DNA from: JBCDCE01 sp039182515
GTDB lineage: Bacteria > Pseudomonadota > Alphaproteobacteria > Rhodobacterales > Rhodobacteraceae
Reading direction: 5' to 3'
Assembly (NCBI GenBank): GCA_039182515.1
Contig: JBCDCE010000001.1
Coordinates: forward strand, 78,095-142,094
Length of the DNA: 64,000 nt
The notes beneath the pieces are model-generated. The model ran no database searches. It saw only the letters and a program-made list of their open reading frames with translations, and was not told where the DNA came from. Of the stretch, positions 1 to 9,107 are shown piece by piece (the first letter of the stretch is position 1; each line of letters begins with the position of its first letter). A program made the translations under genes and the position numbers.

Positions 1-518
1 AGTTTCTGGCGATGAATCCAATGGGGCGTGTGCCTGTATTGCAGGATGGGGATCTGACCCTTTTTGAGAGCCAAGTGATCCTTCGGTATCTGGGAACGCA
101 GCACGAGAGCGGTACTCTTTGGCCGCAAGATGCACAGGCCCGTGCGCGCACAGATCAGTGGATGGAATGGGCAAAGGTCAACGTCACGCCTGCCGTGATC
201 TACAAGGTGTTTTGGCAAATGGTGCGTGTGAGCAAAGCAGACAGGGATCATGCCAAGGTGGCGGAGGGCACAGCTGAGCTGAAACCGCTCATGGCGATTG
301 CAGACCGGCAAATTGCAAAACATGGCTGGCTCGCAGGGCCCGAAATGTCGATGGCTGATATCTCTTTTGGCACGCAGCTTTTTCGCTATTACACGGTCGA
401 TTTCGACCGCGCGGACCTGCCGAATTTGGCGCGCTATTATGAGAAGCTTTGCGCGCGCGCGGCTTACGCCGAGCACGTGATGGTCTCTTACGAAAGTCTC
501 AGGGTGCCCGGAGCTTAA
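1..518 (+). CDS. Glutathione S-transferase family protein (5' truncated by window edge)
   Basis: The reading frame is already open at the first bases and codes for a typical GST thioredoxin-fold segment (FLAMNPMGRVPVL, then an E-S-Q-V-I-L glutathione-contact turn). The start codon therefore lies upstream of the window, and the ATG at 12 is internal. The remaining roughly 90 residues form the all-helical GST C-terminal domain, including an A-D-I-S-F capping-box-like motif. GSTs conjugate or reduce substrates with glutathione in the cytoplasm; the specific substrate cannot be told. The gene is followed by a GC-rich intergenic repeat and converges with the MmgE/PrpD gene. Confidence 0.85.
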   Translation, partial: FLAMNPMGRVPVLQDGDLTLFESQVILRYLGTQHESGTLWPQDAQARARTDQWMEWAKVNVTPAVIYKVFWQMVRVSKADRDHAKVAEGTAELKPLMAIADRQIAKHGWLAGPEMSMADISFGTQLFRYYTVDFDRADLPNLARYYEKLCARAAYAEHVMVSYESLRVPGA

Positions 519-546
519 CGGGTTGCTAGATACAAAGACCAGCACC

Positions 547-615
547 CGACCGCGGGCGTCGGGCTGAAAGCCCCCGCCGAGGGGGGCGGTCGGGGGCTGG
601 TCGGCTACGCCTCCT
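547..615. repeat. GC-rich structured intergenic repeat, copy 1
   Basis: The first 32 bases (547-578) are identical to 9108-9139, and the following 37 bases are closely similar in arrangement. It can fold: GACCGC (548-553) pairs with GCGGTC (586-591) and encloses a small hairpin GGGCT-GAA-AGCCC. It sits just past the 3' end of the GST gene, opposite the end of the MmgE/PrpD gene. It may act as a terminator or REP-like element. Confidence 0.75.
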
Positions 616-665
616 AGGCACACTTTTGGAGAGGTGCGTACTAGGTTTTTGGGCCGGTTCTTTTG

Positions 666-2102
666 TTAGGTGCGCCCATTTAAAACCGCAGCAAACGTGG
701 CACCCGCGTCCTCAAGATCCAAGACAGCCCAAGCTTTTTCCAGAAGCGTGGCTTGCTGCGCGTCGTTCAGCACGCCCTCGCAACACGAGCGCGCTTTGTC
801 TTCTACTTCTGCGTCCGTGAGAGGGTTCTCAGGGCCACCGCGATAGCGCTCATCTGCCCAGCCTGCGACCTCTTGGCCATCTTTGAGTGTGATCGTGATG
901 CGCGAGCGCATTTTGTCAAAGCCTTGAGCTTCAATCTCTGGATCAAGTTCCGTGCGCATGCGGCGCTGCATGGCTTGCATCGCATCGGAGCCTACAAACG
1001 CATCGGAAAACTCAACTTTGCCTGCCTTGCGCGCCAAAGCGATCATCGACAGTGCGGCGGGCAGCGAGAATTTGGCCTGCAAGTGATTGGCGGCAATGGG
1101 GTAGCGGATCGGTTTGAGGATGTTTGTTCCGGCATGCACGGTGACAGTCTCAATGTCGTCCGGCTGGATGTCAGCCTCTGATACCAAGCGCAGCATCAAA
1201 TCGATGGTCGGATGGGTCAGCACGCCGCAAGGATAGGGTTTGATCGACACGCCAGGCTCAACCATCGTGAGGGTCTTCCCAAAGCCTTGGCTCAGTTTTT
1301 CTGGGCTACACCCGCCGCCTTGCACGGCCATAAAGCCCCAAGGCCCATCGAGCGCTTGGGGATCTGCTGAAAAGCCGCGTGCAGCCAATTGAGCGGCGGT
1401 GATGCCGTTCTCAACAGCGCGGCCCACGTGCAAGGGCTTTGTCATGGTGCCAAAGTTGCACCGAATACCCGCCGCCAAGCTGGCCGCGATGCCAAAGCCA
1501 GAGCGCAGCTCTTCGCCTTTGAGCCCCATGATCTTAGCGGCTGTTGCAAAGGCCCCCAAGGTGCCAACAGTGCCTGAAGAATGCATGCCGGACATATAGT
1601 GTTGCGGCAGCATCCATTCGGAGATTTTGCACTCGACCTCAAAGCCCGTTTGGAAAGCCAACATAAAATCCCGCCCCGACACTGGGCCATGTGCTTGGCT
1701 CATCACAATTGCAGATGTGAGTGGCGGAATGGTGGGATGGGTGAGAAGCCCGTAAATATGAGCCGGATCGATGCTCACCTGGCTGTCGTCCCAATCATGG
1801 GCATGGCCAGCAGTACCCAAAACGCGCGCGGCCATGGGGGCTGGTACGCTCTCGTCGGTCGTTAACAGATTGGCATCCGTGCGCCCGCCCATGGCCTGAG
1901 CTTCGGCAATGAGGATCTCGAGCGAGTGCTCTTCTCCACCGGCCACATAGAGCCCGAGCCCGTCGATGATGCAGCGTTTGCCGATATGCAAAGCTTCTTC
2001 CGACAGATCCTCAAAACGAACCTCTTCAATGAATTTTGCGGCGTCTTCGGTGACTGTGGTGCCTTCGGGCATAGTGGCAAAAGCGTTTTTGGCAACAGAC
2101 AT
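666..2102 (-). CDS. MmgE/PrpD family protein
   Basis: A 478-residue protein of the MmgE/PrpD superfamily, which includes 2-methylcitrate dehydratase and cis-aconitate decarboxylase. Two family signatures are visible: a GHAHDWDD motif about one quarter into the protein and a K-P-L-H-V-G-R-A motif near the middle. The ATG at 2102 is chosen because it has an AAGGA ribosome-binding site within the 3' end of the upstream gene; a longer reading would run through that gene's stop region. It is the last gene of tctC-tctB-tctA-abrB-abrB-mmgE, so it probably acts on the di- or tricarboxylic acid imported by the Tct system. The exact reaction cannot be assigned, because members include dehydratases, decarboxylases and iminodisuccinate epimerases. 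Confidence 0.88.
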   Translation of the reverse strand: MSVAKNAFATMPEGTTVTEDAAKFIEEVRFEDLSEEALHIGKRCIIDGLGLYVAGGEEHSLEILIAEAQAMGGRTDANLLTTDESVPAPMAARVLGTAGHAHDWDDSQVSIDPAHIYGLLTHPTIPPLTSAIVMSQAHGPVSGRDFMLAFQTGFEVECKISEWMLPQHYMSGMHSSGTVGTLGAFATAAKIMGLKGEELRSGFGIAASLAAGIRCNFGTMTKPLHVGRAVENGITAAQLAARGFSADPQALDGPWGFMAVQGGGCSPEKLSQGFGKTLTMVEPGVSIKPYPCGVLTHPTIDLMLRLVSEADIQPDDIETVTVHAGTNILKPIRYPIAANHLQAKFSLPAALSMIALARKAGKVEFSDAFVGSDAMQAMQRRMRTELDPEIEAQGFDKMRSRITITLKDGQEVAGWADERYRGGPENPLTDAEVEDKARSCCEGVLNDAQQATLLEKAWAVLDLEDAGATFAAVLNGRT

Positions 2103-2107
2103 TTTAA

Positions 2108-3160
2108 TCAGGTCCTTGTTTCTAGATATGGGGAGAGGCGGCTCCAAATGAGGCCGGCGAAGCTGTTGACGAGCACAGCTCGTATGGATTGAAAGGCGGC
2201 GACCATAGCCATATCGAGCTCAAGCGCGCGCGCTGTGAGCACCATTTCGGCGAGGCCACCAATGGAGAAGGCTAGAACCATCGTGGGGGCCGTCATAGGC
2301 ACAAACTGGCTTACGAGAACACCAAGCGCTGCCATAGCGGCGATAATGGTCGTAAGCGCCACCGTGCCAACAGCCATAGCTCTTGGGAGCCGTTTGAGGC
2401 GTTCGCGTTTGAACTTTGCTCCCAATGAGATGCCCACAATCACTTGGGCCACGGCCATGAGCGCACTGGGGATTTGACCTTCGACTGCGCCGCTAGCGGT
2501 CAGAACCGCGACGGCCAAGAGAGCACCCAAAAGCCAAGAGGCCGGAATCTTCAGCCGCATGCCAATCCATCCTCCGAGGAGAGCCATGAGTAGGGTGATC
2601 GCAAGGGGCACGGCTGCCAAGGTCACTAAGGCCTCCGCAGCGCCGTTTTGCGGAAAAAGCAGGTAAAGTCCAAGTGGGAGCAAACCAACCACCAGAGCCA
2701 CGCGGATCGCATGGAGCGTGGCTATCGTTGTGCGGTCGGCGCCATGCGGCTCAGCGATATTGGCCATCTCTATCACGCCGCCAGGCATAAGCGAGAAAAA
2801 CGCGGTGCTGGTTTCCATTTGCCCTTTGCGGGCCACAAGCGGTGTGGCGATAGCGGCAAGCACAACGCCTGCAAAGCCCATCACGGCCATGAGGGGAAAC
2901 CAGCGGGCGATCTCGAGCGCCACGGCTGGTGTGATCGTCAGGCCCACGCCCGCGCCGATGACCGCCAAAGAGGGGCGGTAAAGGACCTTCGGCAAGTCTA
3001 TTTCGAGCCCCCAAAAGCTCATCAAACCAGTGATAACCGCCGCCCCCATAAGCCAAGCCAAAGGGAGGCCGAGGCTGGCCCAAATCGCGCCACCAATTGC
3101 TGCAGGCACCAGCGCTTTAGCAAAGCCAGGGTAGGGCAATCGCTCAAACATCTGCATCAT
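2108..3160 (-). CDS. AbrB-family (PF05145) integral membrane protein, second of tandem pair
   Basis: A very hydrophobic 350-residue protein with about nine to ten membrane segments arranged as two similar halves (each with a G-x-G-L/V-T or S-L-G-A-x-F element). This matches the membrane family misleadingly named AbrB or putative ammonia monooxygenase. It is not the Bacillus DNA-binding AbrB. Its ATG overlaps the stop of the preceding paralogue (ATGA at 3157-3160), so the two are translationally coupled. Members commonly sit next to tripartite tricarboxylate transporters, but their biochemical role is not established. The pairing suggests a heteromeric membrane complex or export function. Confidence 0.8.
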   Translation of the reverse strand: MMQMFERLPYPGFAKALVPAAIGGAIWASLGLPLAWLMGAAVITGLMSFWGLEIDLPKVLYRPSLAVIGAGVGLTITPAVALEIARWFPLMAVMGFAGVVLAAIATPLVARKGQMETSTAFFSLMPGGVIEMANIAEPHGADRTTIATLHAIRVALVVGLLPLGLYLLFPQNGAAEALVTLAAVPLAITLLMALLGGWIGMRLKIPASWLLGALLAVAVLTASGAVEGQIPSALMAVAQVIVGISLGAKFKRERLKRLPRAMAVGTVALTTIIAAMAALGVLVSQFVPMTAPTMVLAFSIGGLAEMVLTARALELDMAMVAAFQSIRAVLVNSFAGLIWSRLSPYLETRT

Positions 3161-4227
3161 GGCTTTTGCTCAAGATCAAAAAGCCTGCGCGAAAGCATCG
3201 CGCCGACCCAGATGGTCATCACGATCCGGGCCAGGTGGTGCAAGGCCACGACAACGGGGTTGAAGTTCAGGGTCAGGGCAATGAGGCTCATTTCGGCTAA
3301 GCCGCCCGCGGCAAAGCTGATAAAAAGCGGCGCAAAGCCTGCGGGCACATGGGGCAGCAACAAAACGGCAGCACAGGCGGCGAGGCCCAGCATGTAGATG
3401 CCTGAGAGAAGCCCCGTGCCCAAGCCGCGCACCAAGAGCTTTCGCGAAACACCCGAGAATTGCGCGCCCAAAGAGGTGCCAATCATGAACTGAGCAAGAT
3501 CTTGAAGCCACGAGGGGATATCGACAGAAATCACGCCCGAGACCGACAGGATCAGCCCTAGGAAGAGCGGCCCCGTGAGATGCGCAACCGGCATGCGGAT
3601 TTTGCGCCCGACAAAAAGCCCCACAAATGCAATCGCCAATAGCATAGCGACGTCCCAAAGATCATAGCTCGCAGCAGCCAGGGTTTCACCTGCCATCGAG
3701 CCCACGGCATCTCCTTCGATAAACCAAAAGAGCAGTGGAACGGAGCTCACAACCAAGATGATGCGGATGAAGTGCTGGGTCGTCACAACGCGCAGATCTG
3801 CTCCTGCTTGTTCTGCCAAGATCACCGAATCCACGATGCCGCCTGGAAGCCCGGCGAAAAACGCATCGTGTTTTGTGTAGCCCCCCAAGCGGCGCATGAT
3901 CGCGTAGTTGCCGCTATGGGCCAGCACAATGAAGACCAAAATAGCAGGCAGCGAGATCCAGAATTGCGGCAAAAGCGTCATCAACTCAGGCGAAAAACGC
4001 GTCCCGATCATAGAGCCGATCACGGCAGCAAAGACCAGCCTGACCCAGCGCGACATCTTGGGAAGCTGAGCGCCCGCGCGCTCGTACCAAAGCACGAAGC
4101 TCGCGGTGCCCACGATGCCACCCAACATGAACGGCATCGGCAGGCCTAATACGTAGGCGAGCCCACCTCCGGCAAGTCCAAACACAAAGAGGGACAGATA
4201 CCGAAGGTCGAGCGTCATGCCGCGCAA
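3157..4227 (-). CDS. AbrB-family (PF05145) integral membrane protein, first of tandem pair
   Basis: A 356-residue polytopic membrane protein of the same family as the following gene, sharing the motifs G-T-R-F-S-P-E and S-L-G-A-Q-F and a G-G-L-A-E-M segment near the C-terminus. The TTG at 4227 is preferred because GGAG lies six bases upstream; an ATG at 4218 is the alternative. It follows tctA with one base between stop and start and overlaps the next gene by four bases. It is probably an accessory membrane component of this uptake operon. Confidence 0.8.
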   Translation of the reverse strand: MRGMTLDLRYLSLFVFGLAGGGLAYVLGLPMPFMLGGIVGTASFVLWYERAGAQLPKMSRWVRLVFAAVIGSMIGTRFSPELMTLLPQFWISLPAILVFIVLAHSGNYAIMRRLGGYTKHDAFFAGLPGGIVDSVILAEQAGADLRVVTTQHFIRIILVVSSVPLLFWFIEGDAVGSMAGETLAAASYDLWDVAMLLAIAFVGLFVGRKIRMPVAHLTGPLFLGLILSVSGVISVDIPSWLQDLAQFMIGTSLGAQFSGVSRKLLVRGLGTGLLSGIYMLGLAACAAVLLLPHVPAGFAPLFISFAAGGLAEMSLIALTLNFNPVVVALHHLARIVMTIWVGAMLSRRLFDLEQKP

Positions 4228-4228
4228 T

Positions 4229-5890
4229 TTAAGCTCCTTCGGTGTCTTTCGCCTTGTAGCTCGACCAAGCTCTGAAGAGCACCACCAAAGCCCCGATAAT
4301 CAGGAAGATCGGCGCGTAGGAAAACTTGCCTTGATACTCAAAGCTTAAGAAGACCCAGGCGCCGCTGTCTGAAATGATCATGGACTGGCGGAAGGCCTCT
4401 TCCATGCTCGAGGTCAGAACAAAGGCAATGATAAAGGCGGCGGCCGAGAAGTTCGTGCGTCGCATCGCATAGCCAATGACCCCGAAGAGGAGCGCAAAGC
4501 CCACATCCCAAATGGACGCGCGCGACGAATAGCTTGCGGCGAGCGCGGTCATGAAGATGAAGGGATAGAGGTATTGCGTGGGCAAGAGCGAGATCATGCG
4601 CCCCACCAGGGGCGCGCCGAAATACCCGATGAGGGCATAAGCGGCGATGCCGACGAGCCCTGCGGCAAAGACCGCAAAGATGTACTCGCGCGAGGTGATC
4701 TCAAAGAAGTCCCGGGTGGAGGGCACGAAGTACTGCACCATGTTGTCTTCTGAGAAGATCGTTGGCCCAGGCTGCAACCCGTTCACAAGGAACATGCCGA
4801 TGAGCACAGCGGCGATGGTGGAGCCTGGGATGCCTAGGGTTAACAGCGGGATCATAGACGGGCCCGAGACCGCATTGTTGGCAGACTCAGGTGCGGCGAT
4901 GCCTTCAACAACGCCCGTACCCCAATCCTTTTTGTTCTTCGCGCGGCGCTTTTCTTCGCCGTAGGCCACAAAGCACGCCACGGAGGAGCCGAGCCCGGGC
5001 ATCATGCCGATGAGCGAGCCGTAGATGGATGAGCGGAACATCAGCGGAATGCAGCGCTTGAACTCGGGCCAGGTGAAGTAATGGGCGTTGGGATCAAGAT
5101 CCCCTTTGTCGTCCATGTCGATCATCTTCACCTTCGCGGCTTTTTCGGCCTGGATGATGACCTCGGAAATCACAAAGACCCCGATGAGAAGCGGCACGAG
5201 GGCCATGCCCGACTCGAGCTCGTCGATGCCCATGGTCATTTTAAACTGGCCGGTGATCACATCCTCGCCAATGAGGCCCACGATAGCGCCAAAGAGCGTT
5301 GAGATGATGCCTTTGATGATGCTGTCGCTGACCACAGAACCGATCACCACAAAGGCCATCAGATAGATCGCAAAGTTCTCGGGCGGGCCAAATTTACGGG
5401 TGAAGGTGGCGATGGCCACAGCCCCGAAGATAAGGACAATCTCGCCGAAATAATCGCCATAGGCAGAGGCCACGGTGGCGGTTTTGAGCGCTTTGCCGGC
5501 CTTGCCCTGTTGGGTCATCGGATAGCCGTCTTGCATGGTCGCCGCAGAGGCGGCGGTGCCCGGCGTGTTAAACAAAATGGCGGCGATTGAGCCCCCGTAT
5601 CGCCCGGATTTGCCGATCACATAGAGGAAGACAAGGCCTGCGAGCGCACCGATCTGATCATTGTAAGCAATCAGAATGGGCAGCATCATCGCGATGGCTG
5701 CAGCGGCTGTCAGGCCTGGAAGGGCGCCAAAGACGATGCCGACGATGGCTGCGAGCAACACAAAGAAGATAGCAAAAGGGTCTGCAAAGAGGATGATAAA
5801 TCCGCAGGAGATGTCGTAGAAGATCGACAGAAAGCCCAAATTTTCGAACCAAAGTTCGAGATTGGCGCAGAGGTTGCTTTGTTGGTTCAT
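4229..5890 (-). CDS. tctA: Tripartite tricarboxylate transporter large permease TctA
   Basis: A 553-residue permease with about 12 membrane helices and the TctA hallmark G-x-x-F-G-A-L-P-G-L-T in the first transmembrane pair. A second loop, G-M-M-P-G-L-G-S-S-V-A, occurs in the middle. It carries an N-terminal extension of about 45 residues compared with the usual 500-residue members (compare the second TctA at 27373-28893). TctA works with TctB and the periplasmic receptor TctC to take up carboxylates using an ion gradient. The gene follows tctB and precedes the abrB pair with almost no spacing. Confidence 0.93.
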   Translation of the reverse strand: MNQQSNLCANLELWFENLGFLSIFYDISCGFIILFADPFAIFFVLLAAIVGIVFGALPGLTAAAAIAMMLPILIAYNDQIGALAGLVFLYVIGKSGRYGGSIAAILFNTPGTAASAATMQDGYPMTQQGKAGKALKTATVASAYGDYFGEIVLIFGAVAIATFTRKFGPPENFAIYLMAFVVIGSVVSDSIIKGIISTLFGAIVGLIGEDVITGQFKMTMGIDELESGMALVPLLIGVFVISEVIIQAEKAAKVKMIDMDDKGDLDPNAHYFTWPEFKRCIPLMFRSSIYGSLIGMMPGLGSSVACFVAYGEEKRRAKNKKDWGTGVVEGIAAPESANNAVSGPSMIPLLTLGIPGSTIAAVLIGMFLVNGLQPGPTIFSEDNMVQYFVPSTRDFFEITSREYIFAVFAAGLVGIAAYALIGYFGAPLVGRMISLLPTQYLYPFIFMTALAASYSSRASIWDVGFALLFGVIGYAMRRTNFSAAAFIIAFVLTSSMEEAFRQSMIISDSGAWVFLSFEYQGKFSYAPIFLIIGALVVLFRAWSSYKAKDTEGA

Positions 5891-5902
5891 GTCAGTGCGC
5901 CC

Positions 5903-6412
5903 CTATTGTGCCCCGGTGATCCAGTTGGTGTAGGGGCGCATGTCCACAAGCGCGCCTTTGGGATCATTGAGCAGCATGACCCCCATGAAAAGCCATTGAA
6001 AGGCGAAGGCCAACACGATGGGCCCAACGATCATGGCGACCCAGTTGCGCACCCCAAAGGTGGCGAGCATGGCAACCAGGGTGAAGATGAGCGCGGTGAA
6101 ATAGCCAAAAGCCCAAAAGAGCGCCACAAAGATCGCGCCGCAGCCGACGATAAGAAAAATCCGGCGCATGTCGCTGTCAAGAAAGCCATAGCCATGCTTG
6201 AGTTCGCCGGTTTTGCCGCGGAAGGCACGCAGGCCGAGCCAAAGCCCGCTGAGCACCAGCGCCACGGAAATTATCAAGGGCATGGTGCGTGGCCCAACCG
6301 CTTCGCGCGAGGTTTCGATGGTAAACGATTGGAAAATAAAAAAGAGGCCAACAAGGAGAACAACTGCGCTGACCCCGTATTCCACTTTAACTTTATGGTC
6401 GTGTGTTCCCAC
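5903..6412 (-). CDS. tctB: Tripartite tricarboxylate transporter small subunit TctB
   Basis: A 169-residue protein with four predicted membrane helices, typical of TctB. The GTG at 6412 is chosen because GGGAGGGG lies just upstream. An ATG 17 codons further up would place its start inside the terminator-like hairpin that follows tctC and lacks a ribosome-binding site. TctB is the poorly conserved small membrane partner of TctA. Confidence 0.88.
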   Translation of the reverse strand: MGTHDHKVKVEYGVSAVVLLVGLFFIFQSFTIETSREAVGPRTMPLIISVALVLSGLWLGLRAFRGKTGELKHGYGFLDSDMRRIFLIVGCGAIFVALFWAFGYFTALIFTLVAMLATFGVRNWVAMIVGPIVLAFAFQWLFMGVMLLNDPKGALVDMRPYTNWITGAQ

Positions 6413-6448
6413 GGCCCCCTCCCATGGTTGCGCTCTCTGACGGAGCGT

Positions 6449-6483
6449 TAAAAAAAGGGGCAAGCCGTGTGTCGGCTTGCCCC
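6449..6483 (-). terminator. Rho-independent terminator/attenuator between tctC and tctB
   Basis: An 11-bp perfect stem (6457-6467 with 6473-6483, loop of 5) is followed on the minus strand by a run of six to seven T residues. It lies between tctC and tctB inside one operon. It probably terminates most transcripts after the receptor gene, so more binding protein than permease is made. Confidence 0.85.
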
Positions 6484-6500
6484 TGATTTGGGTCGTAGAG

Positions 6501-7475
6501 TTACTGAGACGCGATGATATTCGCGACCACAGGGCCCATAACGTCGAACATCACATCCTGAGCGGCTGTGGCATCTGAACCGCTGGTGTAGAAGGCTGCC
6601 AGGTCGTTTTTGCCCATGTAGCGTTGGTACCCTTTGACACCTGCGATGTGTTCAATCGCGGCACCGACGTCTTCTTTTACCTCATCTGGCACACCGGCAG
6701 CGCCAAAAAGGCACATCAGGCCGGTGAACTCAACGCCCTCAGAGCCTTGCTCGACGAAGGTTGGCAGATCAGGCGCCATCGGGTCACGCTCGGCGCCCGC
6801 AGAGGCCAACGCACGGATGTCGGCTTCAAAGCCTGGGATCGTGTTCACACCGCCGAAGACGGCGTCAACAGATTGGGAAACAAGTGCCGCGCGGGCTTTG
6901 GAGCCGCCTTTGAACGGCACTTTCTTGTGCTTGATTCCATTGGTGTCAAAGAACACGTGGCCGATGGTGGCGTGCATGGTGGCTGCACCCGAAGTGCCCC
7001 ATGTGATCTCTTCGCCGGATGCTTTTGCATTGGCGATGAACTCAGCCATGTTTTGGGCTGGGTTCGACGCGTGGACCTGCAGCGAGGTCACGAGCTGGGA
7101 CGCGCAGCCCAAGTTCACAAAATCCTCTGGGATGTGATAGGGGCGGTCTGCGCCTTTGGCCAATTCGCCCGCGATGAACGTGCCGATGTTGATCATGTAG
7201 AGTGTGTGGCCGTCGCGTTCTTCGTCGAGCACAGCAGAGGCCGCTTTTTGACCCGACGCGCCCGGCAGGTTCACGATGAACGCAGGCATGCCGTTCATCG
7301 AAGGCGCTTCGTGCATGTAGGATGCAAAGCCACGCGCGGTTGTGTCTGTGCCGCCACCTGCGGAGAAGCCGACCATAATTTTGATGGGCTGCGATGGATA
7401 ATCTGCGTAAGCAGCTGTGCCTGCGAGCATCGCTGTTGCTGCAATACCTGCGGCAATTTTCTTAGTGAAATTCAT
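6501..7475 (-). CDS. tctC: Tripartite tricarboxylate transporter substrate-binding protein TctC (BUG family)
   Basis: A 324-residue periplasmic receptor. It starts with a signal peptide (charged MNFTKK, hydrophobic stretch, cleavage near AAYA) followed by the BUG-family start Y-P-S-Q-P-I-K-I-M-V-G-F-S-A-G-G-G-T-D. The GGGAGGAAG before the ATG is a strong ribosome-binding site. The ligand is unknown; family members bind citrate, aspartate, nicotinate and other carboxylates. It is the first gene of the minus-strand operon and is divergent from a CoA-transferase gene. Confidence 0.93.
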   Translation of the reverse strand: MNFTKKIAAGIAATAMLAGTAAYADYPSQPIKIMVGFSAGGGTDTTARGFASYMHEAPSMNGMPAFIVNLPGASGQKAASAVLDEERDGHTLYMINIGTFIAGELAKGADRPYHIPEDFVNLGCASQLVTSLQVHASNPAQNMAEFIANAKASGEEITWGTSGAATMHATIGHVFFDTNGIKHKKVPFKGGSKARAALVSQSVDAVFGGVNTIPGFEADIRALASAGAERDPMAPDLPTFVEQGSEGVEFTGLMCLFGAAGVPDEVKEDVGAAIEHIAGVKGYQRYMGKNDLAAFYTSGSDATAAQDVMFDVMGPVVANIIASQ

Positions 7476-7894
7476 GTCTTCCTCCCTAGAAGATCAAAGA
7501 GGCAGACGCTTGCTGCGCGCCCACAAAGCGATTTTGGCACCGCTTTTGCATTGGCACGACGTCACGCACTACCCCGGCTGGTCAATTATTGCGTAGGGCA
7601 CTTTGTCTCTTTTGGGAGCACTTGTCCATTATTTTCACCAAGGAAAATTGCCAAAAAGCCGATTGTATTTGCAGCATGCGCATTCGATTTAAGCACCAAC
7701 CAGATGATCTTGCATCCACAGGTTGTCAAACGAGCCCCAAGTGTAAATTATTTATTAAATTCCGTGCCTTGGTAGCCCGATCTTAATGCTCGGATATGTG
7801 GCCTATTACCCTCGACGGTGTTCCGTTTTGAATTTGCTTTGTGAACGCCCACACCGTCCCCTAGCGTTGCGCGTGTAAGAATGAGGAAAATACC
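7476..7894. promoter_or_regulatory. Divergent intergenic region between tctC and CoA-transferase gene
   Basis: About 420 bases without a convincing gene. It must hold the promoters for the minus-strand tctC operon and the plus-strand CoA-transferase gene. An AT-rich patch at about 7740-7770 is a plausible promoter area, but I could not fix a -35/-10 pair or an operator. Small open frames entering from the start of the CoA-transferase gene are not supported. Confidence 0.5.
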
Positions 7895-9055
7895 ATGTCT
7901 CAAGCCAAGCCATTTGAAGGGATCCGCGTTGTGGATTTCACCCATGTTCTGGCAGGCCCTGCTTGCAGCTATTACTTGGGCCTGCTTGGTGCTGAGGTGA
8001 TTAAGGTGGAATCCCCTATCAAGGGAGATGCCATTCGGCATCGGGGGGGGACGGATGCCGAAGCGGCTGCAGAGGCCATGAGCACATCTTATCTCACGCA
8101 AGGTGCAGGGAAGCGCTCTCTTTCTCTAGATCTCGAGACAAGGGAAGATTTGGCGCTTTTTCATACGCTCTTGGCGCGTTCAGATGTTTTGGTAGAAAAT
8201 CATGTACCCGCCACCATGCGCCGCTTGGGGCTTGATGAAGACAGCCTCGCAGCCCGCCATCCCCACCTAATCCATTGTGCAATGACAGGCTACGGACGTG
8301 ATGGTCCTCAAGAAAACACCGCAGCTTATGATGTGAATATCCAAGCATCTTGCGGATTGATGCACGCCACAGGGACCCAAGAAAGCGGACCAATGCGCAC
8401 GGGTGCACCGGTGCTGGACTATAGCACTGGCATGGCTGCGGGGTTTGCCGTCTCCGCCGCCCTTTTTGAACGCACGAAAACCGGGCAGGGCAGCTTTGTC
8501 GATGTCTCGATGTTAGAGACGGGGCTGAGCCTGATGAGCTCGTCGGTGACCGATTATCTCAAAACGGGCAATGCGCCTCAGCGCAGAGGCAATTTGGCGA
8601 ATAGCCGGTCTCCGGGCGCAGGCAGTTTTACCTGCAAAGAGGGTATTATGTCCCTGGGCGTAAACGAAGATTCGCATTTCACGAGCTTGGCGGGTGCGCT
8701 TGGGCGCAGCGATTGGCTCACCGATCCTAAATACGCCACGCGCTCGGACCGAAACGCCAACGCAGAAAGCTTGGTTTCAGAAATTGAAGCGGCTTTGATG
8801 GAAAAAACAGCACAAGACTGGGAACCGATTTTGCAAGCTGCGGGCGTGCCTTGTGCTCGGTTGCGCAGGTTAGATGAGGCGTTGGACTCAGAGCAAGTAA
8901 AGGCCCGAGGTTTTGTGCAACATTTGAGCGACGGCACAGGGGTGCCGACACTGCCGTTTCGTTTAGGCGGTGCTGCGTCTTACCCACCTAGCTCAGATGC
9001 ACCACGCATCGGACAAGACAGCGCAGAAATCCGCGCCTGGCTTCTTGGAGAGTAG
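7895..9055 (+). CDS. CaiB/BaiF family (class III) CoA-transferase
   Basis: A 386-residue protein with the class III CoA-transferase start (G-I-R-V-V-D-F-T-H-V-L-A-G-P) and the catalytic aspartate expected in P-V-L-D175-Y-S-T-G. Family members move CoA between acyl-CoA and carboxylic acids through an enzyme-bound mixed anhydride. A GAGG ribosome-binding site precedes the ATG. It is divergent from the tctC operon, whose MmgE/PrpD enzyme and transporter suggest it activates the imported acid to its CoA ester. The exact substrate is not known. Confidence 0.92.
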   Translation: MSQAKPFEGIRVVDFTHVLAGPACSYYLGLLGAEVIKVESPIKGDAIRHRGGTDAEAAAEAMSTSYLTQGAGKRSLSLDLETREDLALFHTLLARSDVLVENHVPATMRRLGLDEDSLAARHPHLIHCAMTGYGRDGPQENTAAYDVNIQASCGLMHATGTQESGPMRTGAPVLDYSTGMAAGFAVSAALFERTKTGQGSFVDVSMLETGLSLMSSSVTDYLKTGNAPQRRGNLANSRSPGAGSFTCKEGIMSLGVNEDSHFTSLAGALGRSDWLTDPKYATRSDRNANAESLVSEIEAALMEKTAQDWEPILQAAGVPCARLRRLDEALDSEQVKARGFVQHLSDGTGVPTLPFRLGGAASYPPSSDAPRIGQDSAEIRAWLLGE

Positions 9056-9107
9056 AGCTTCTTTCACTTAATCTGCACCGTATTTTCTAAAAGCGAAGAC
9101 CTGCACT

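Noticed and set aside
2648..3397. Long open frame of about 249 codons on the plus strand
   Set aside because: It runs antisense to the two AbrB genes, has low-complexity composition (many His, Lys, Arg) and no ribosome-binding site; a shadow of the real genes.
2108..4227. Possible AbrB transcription factors
   Set aside because: The proteins are polytopic membrane proteins; the name AbrB is a historical misnomer for PF05145 and no DNA-binding fold is present.
6624..7775. Open frame of about 383 codons on the plus strand
   Set aside because: Antisense to tctC, whose signal peptide and family motifs are clear; the predicted protein has unusual Cys/His/Arg-rich composition.
7748..8101. Minus-strand frame of 117 codons between tctC and the CoA-transferase gene
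   Set aside because: Its larger part lies antisense inside the CoA-transferase coding sequence and it shows no recognisable motif.
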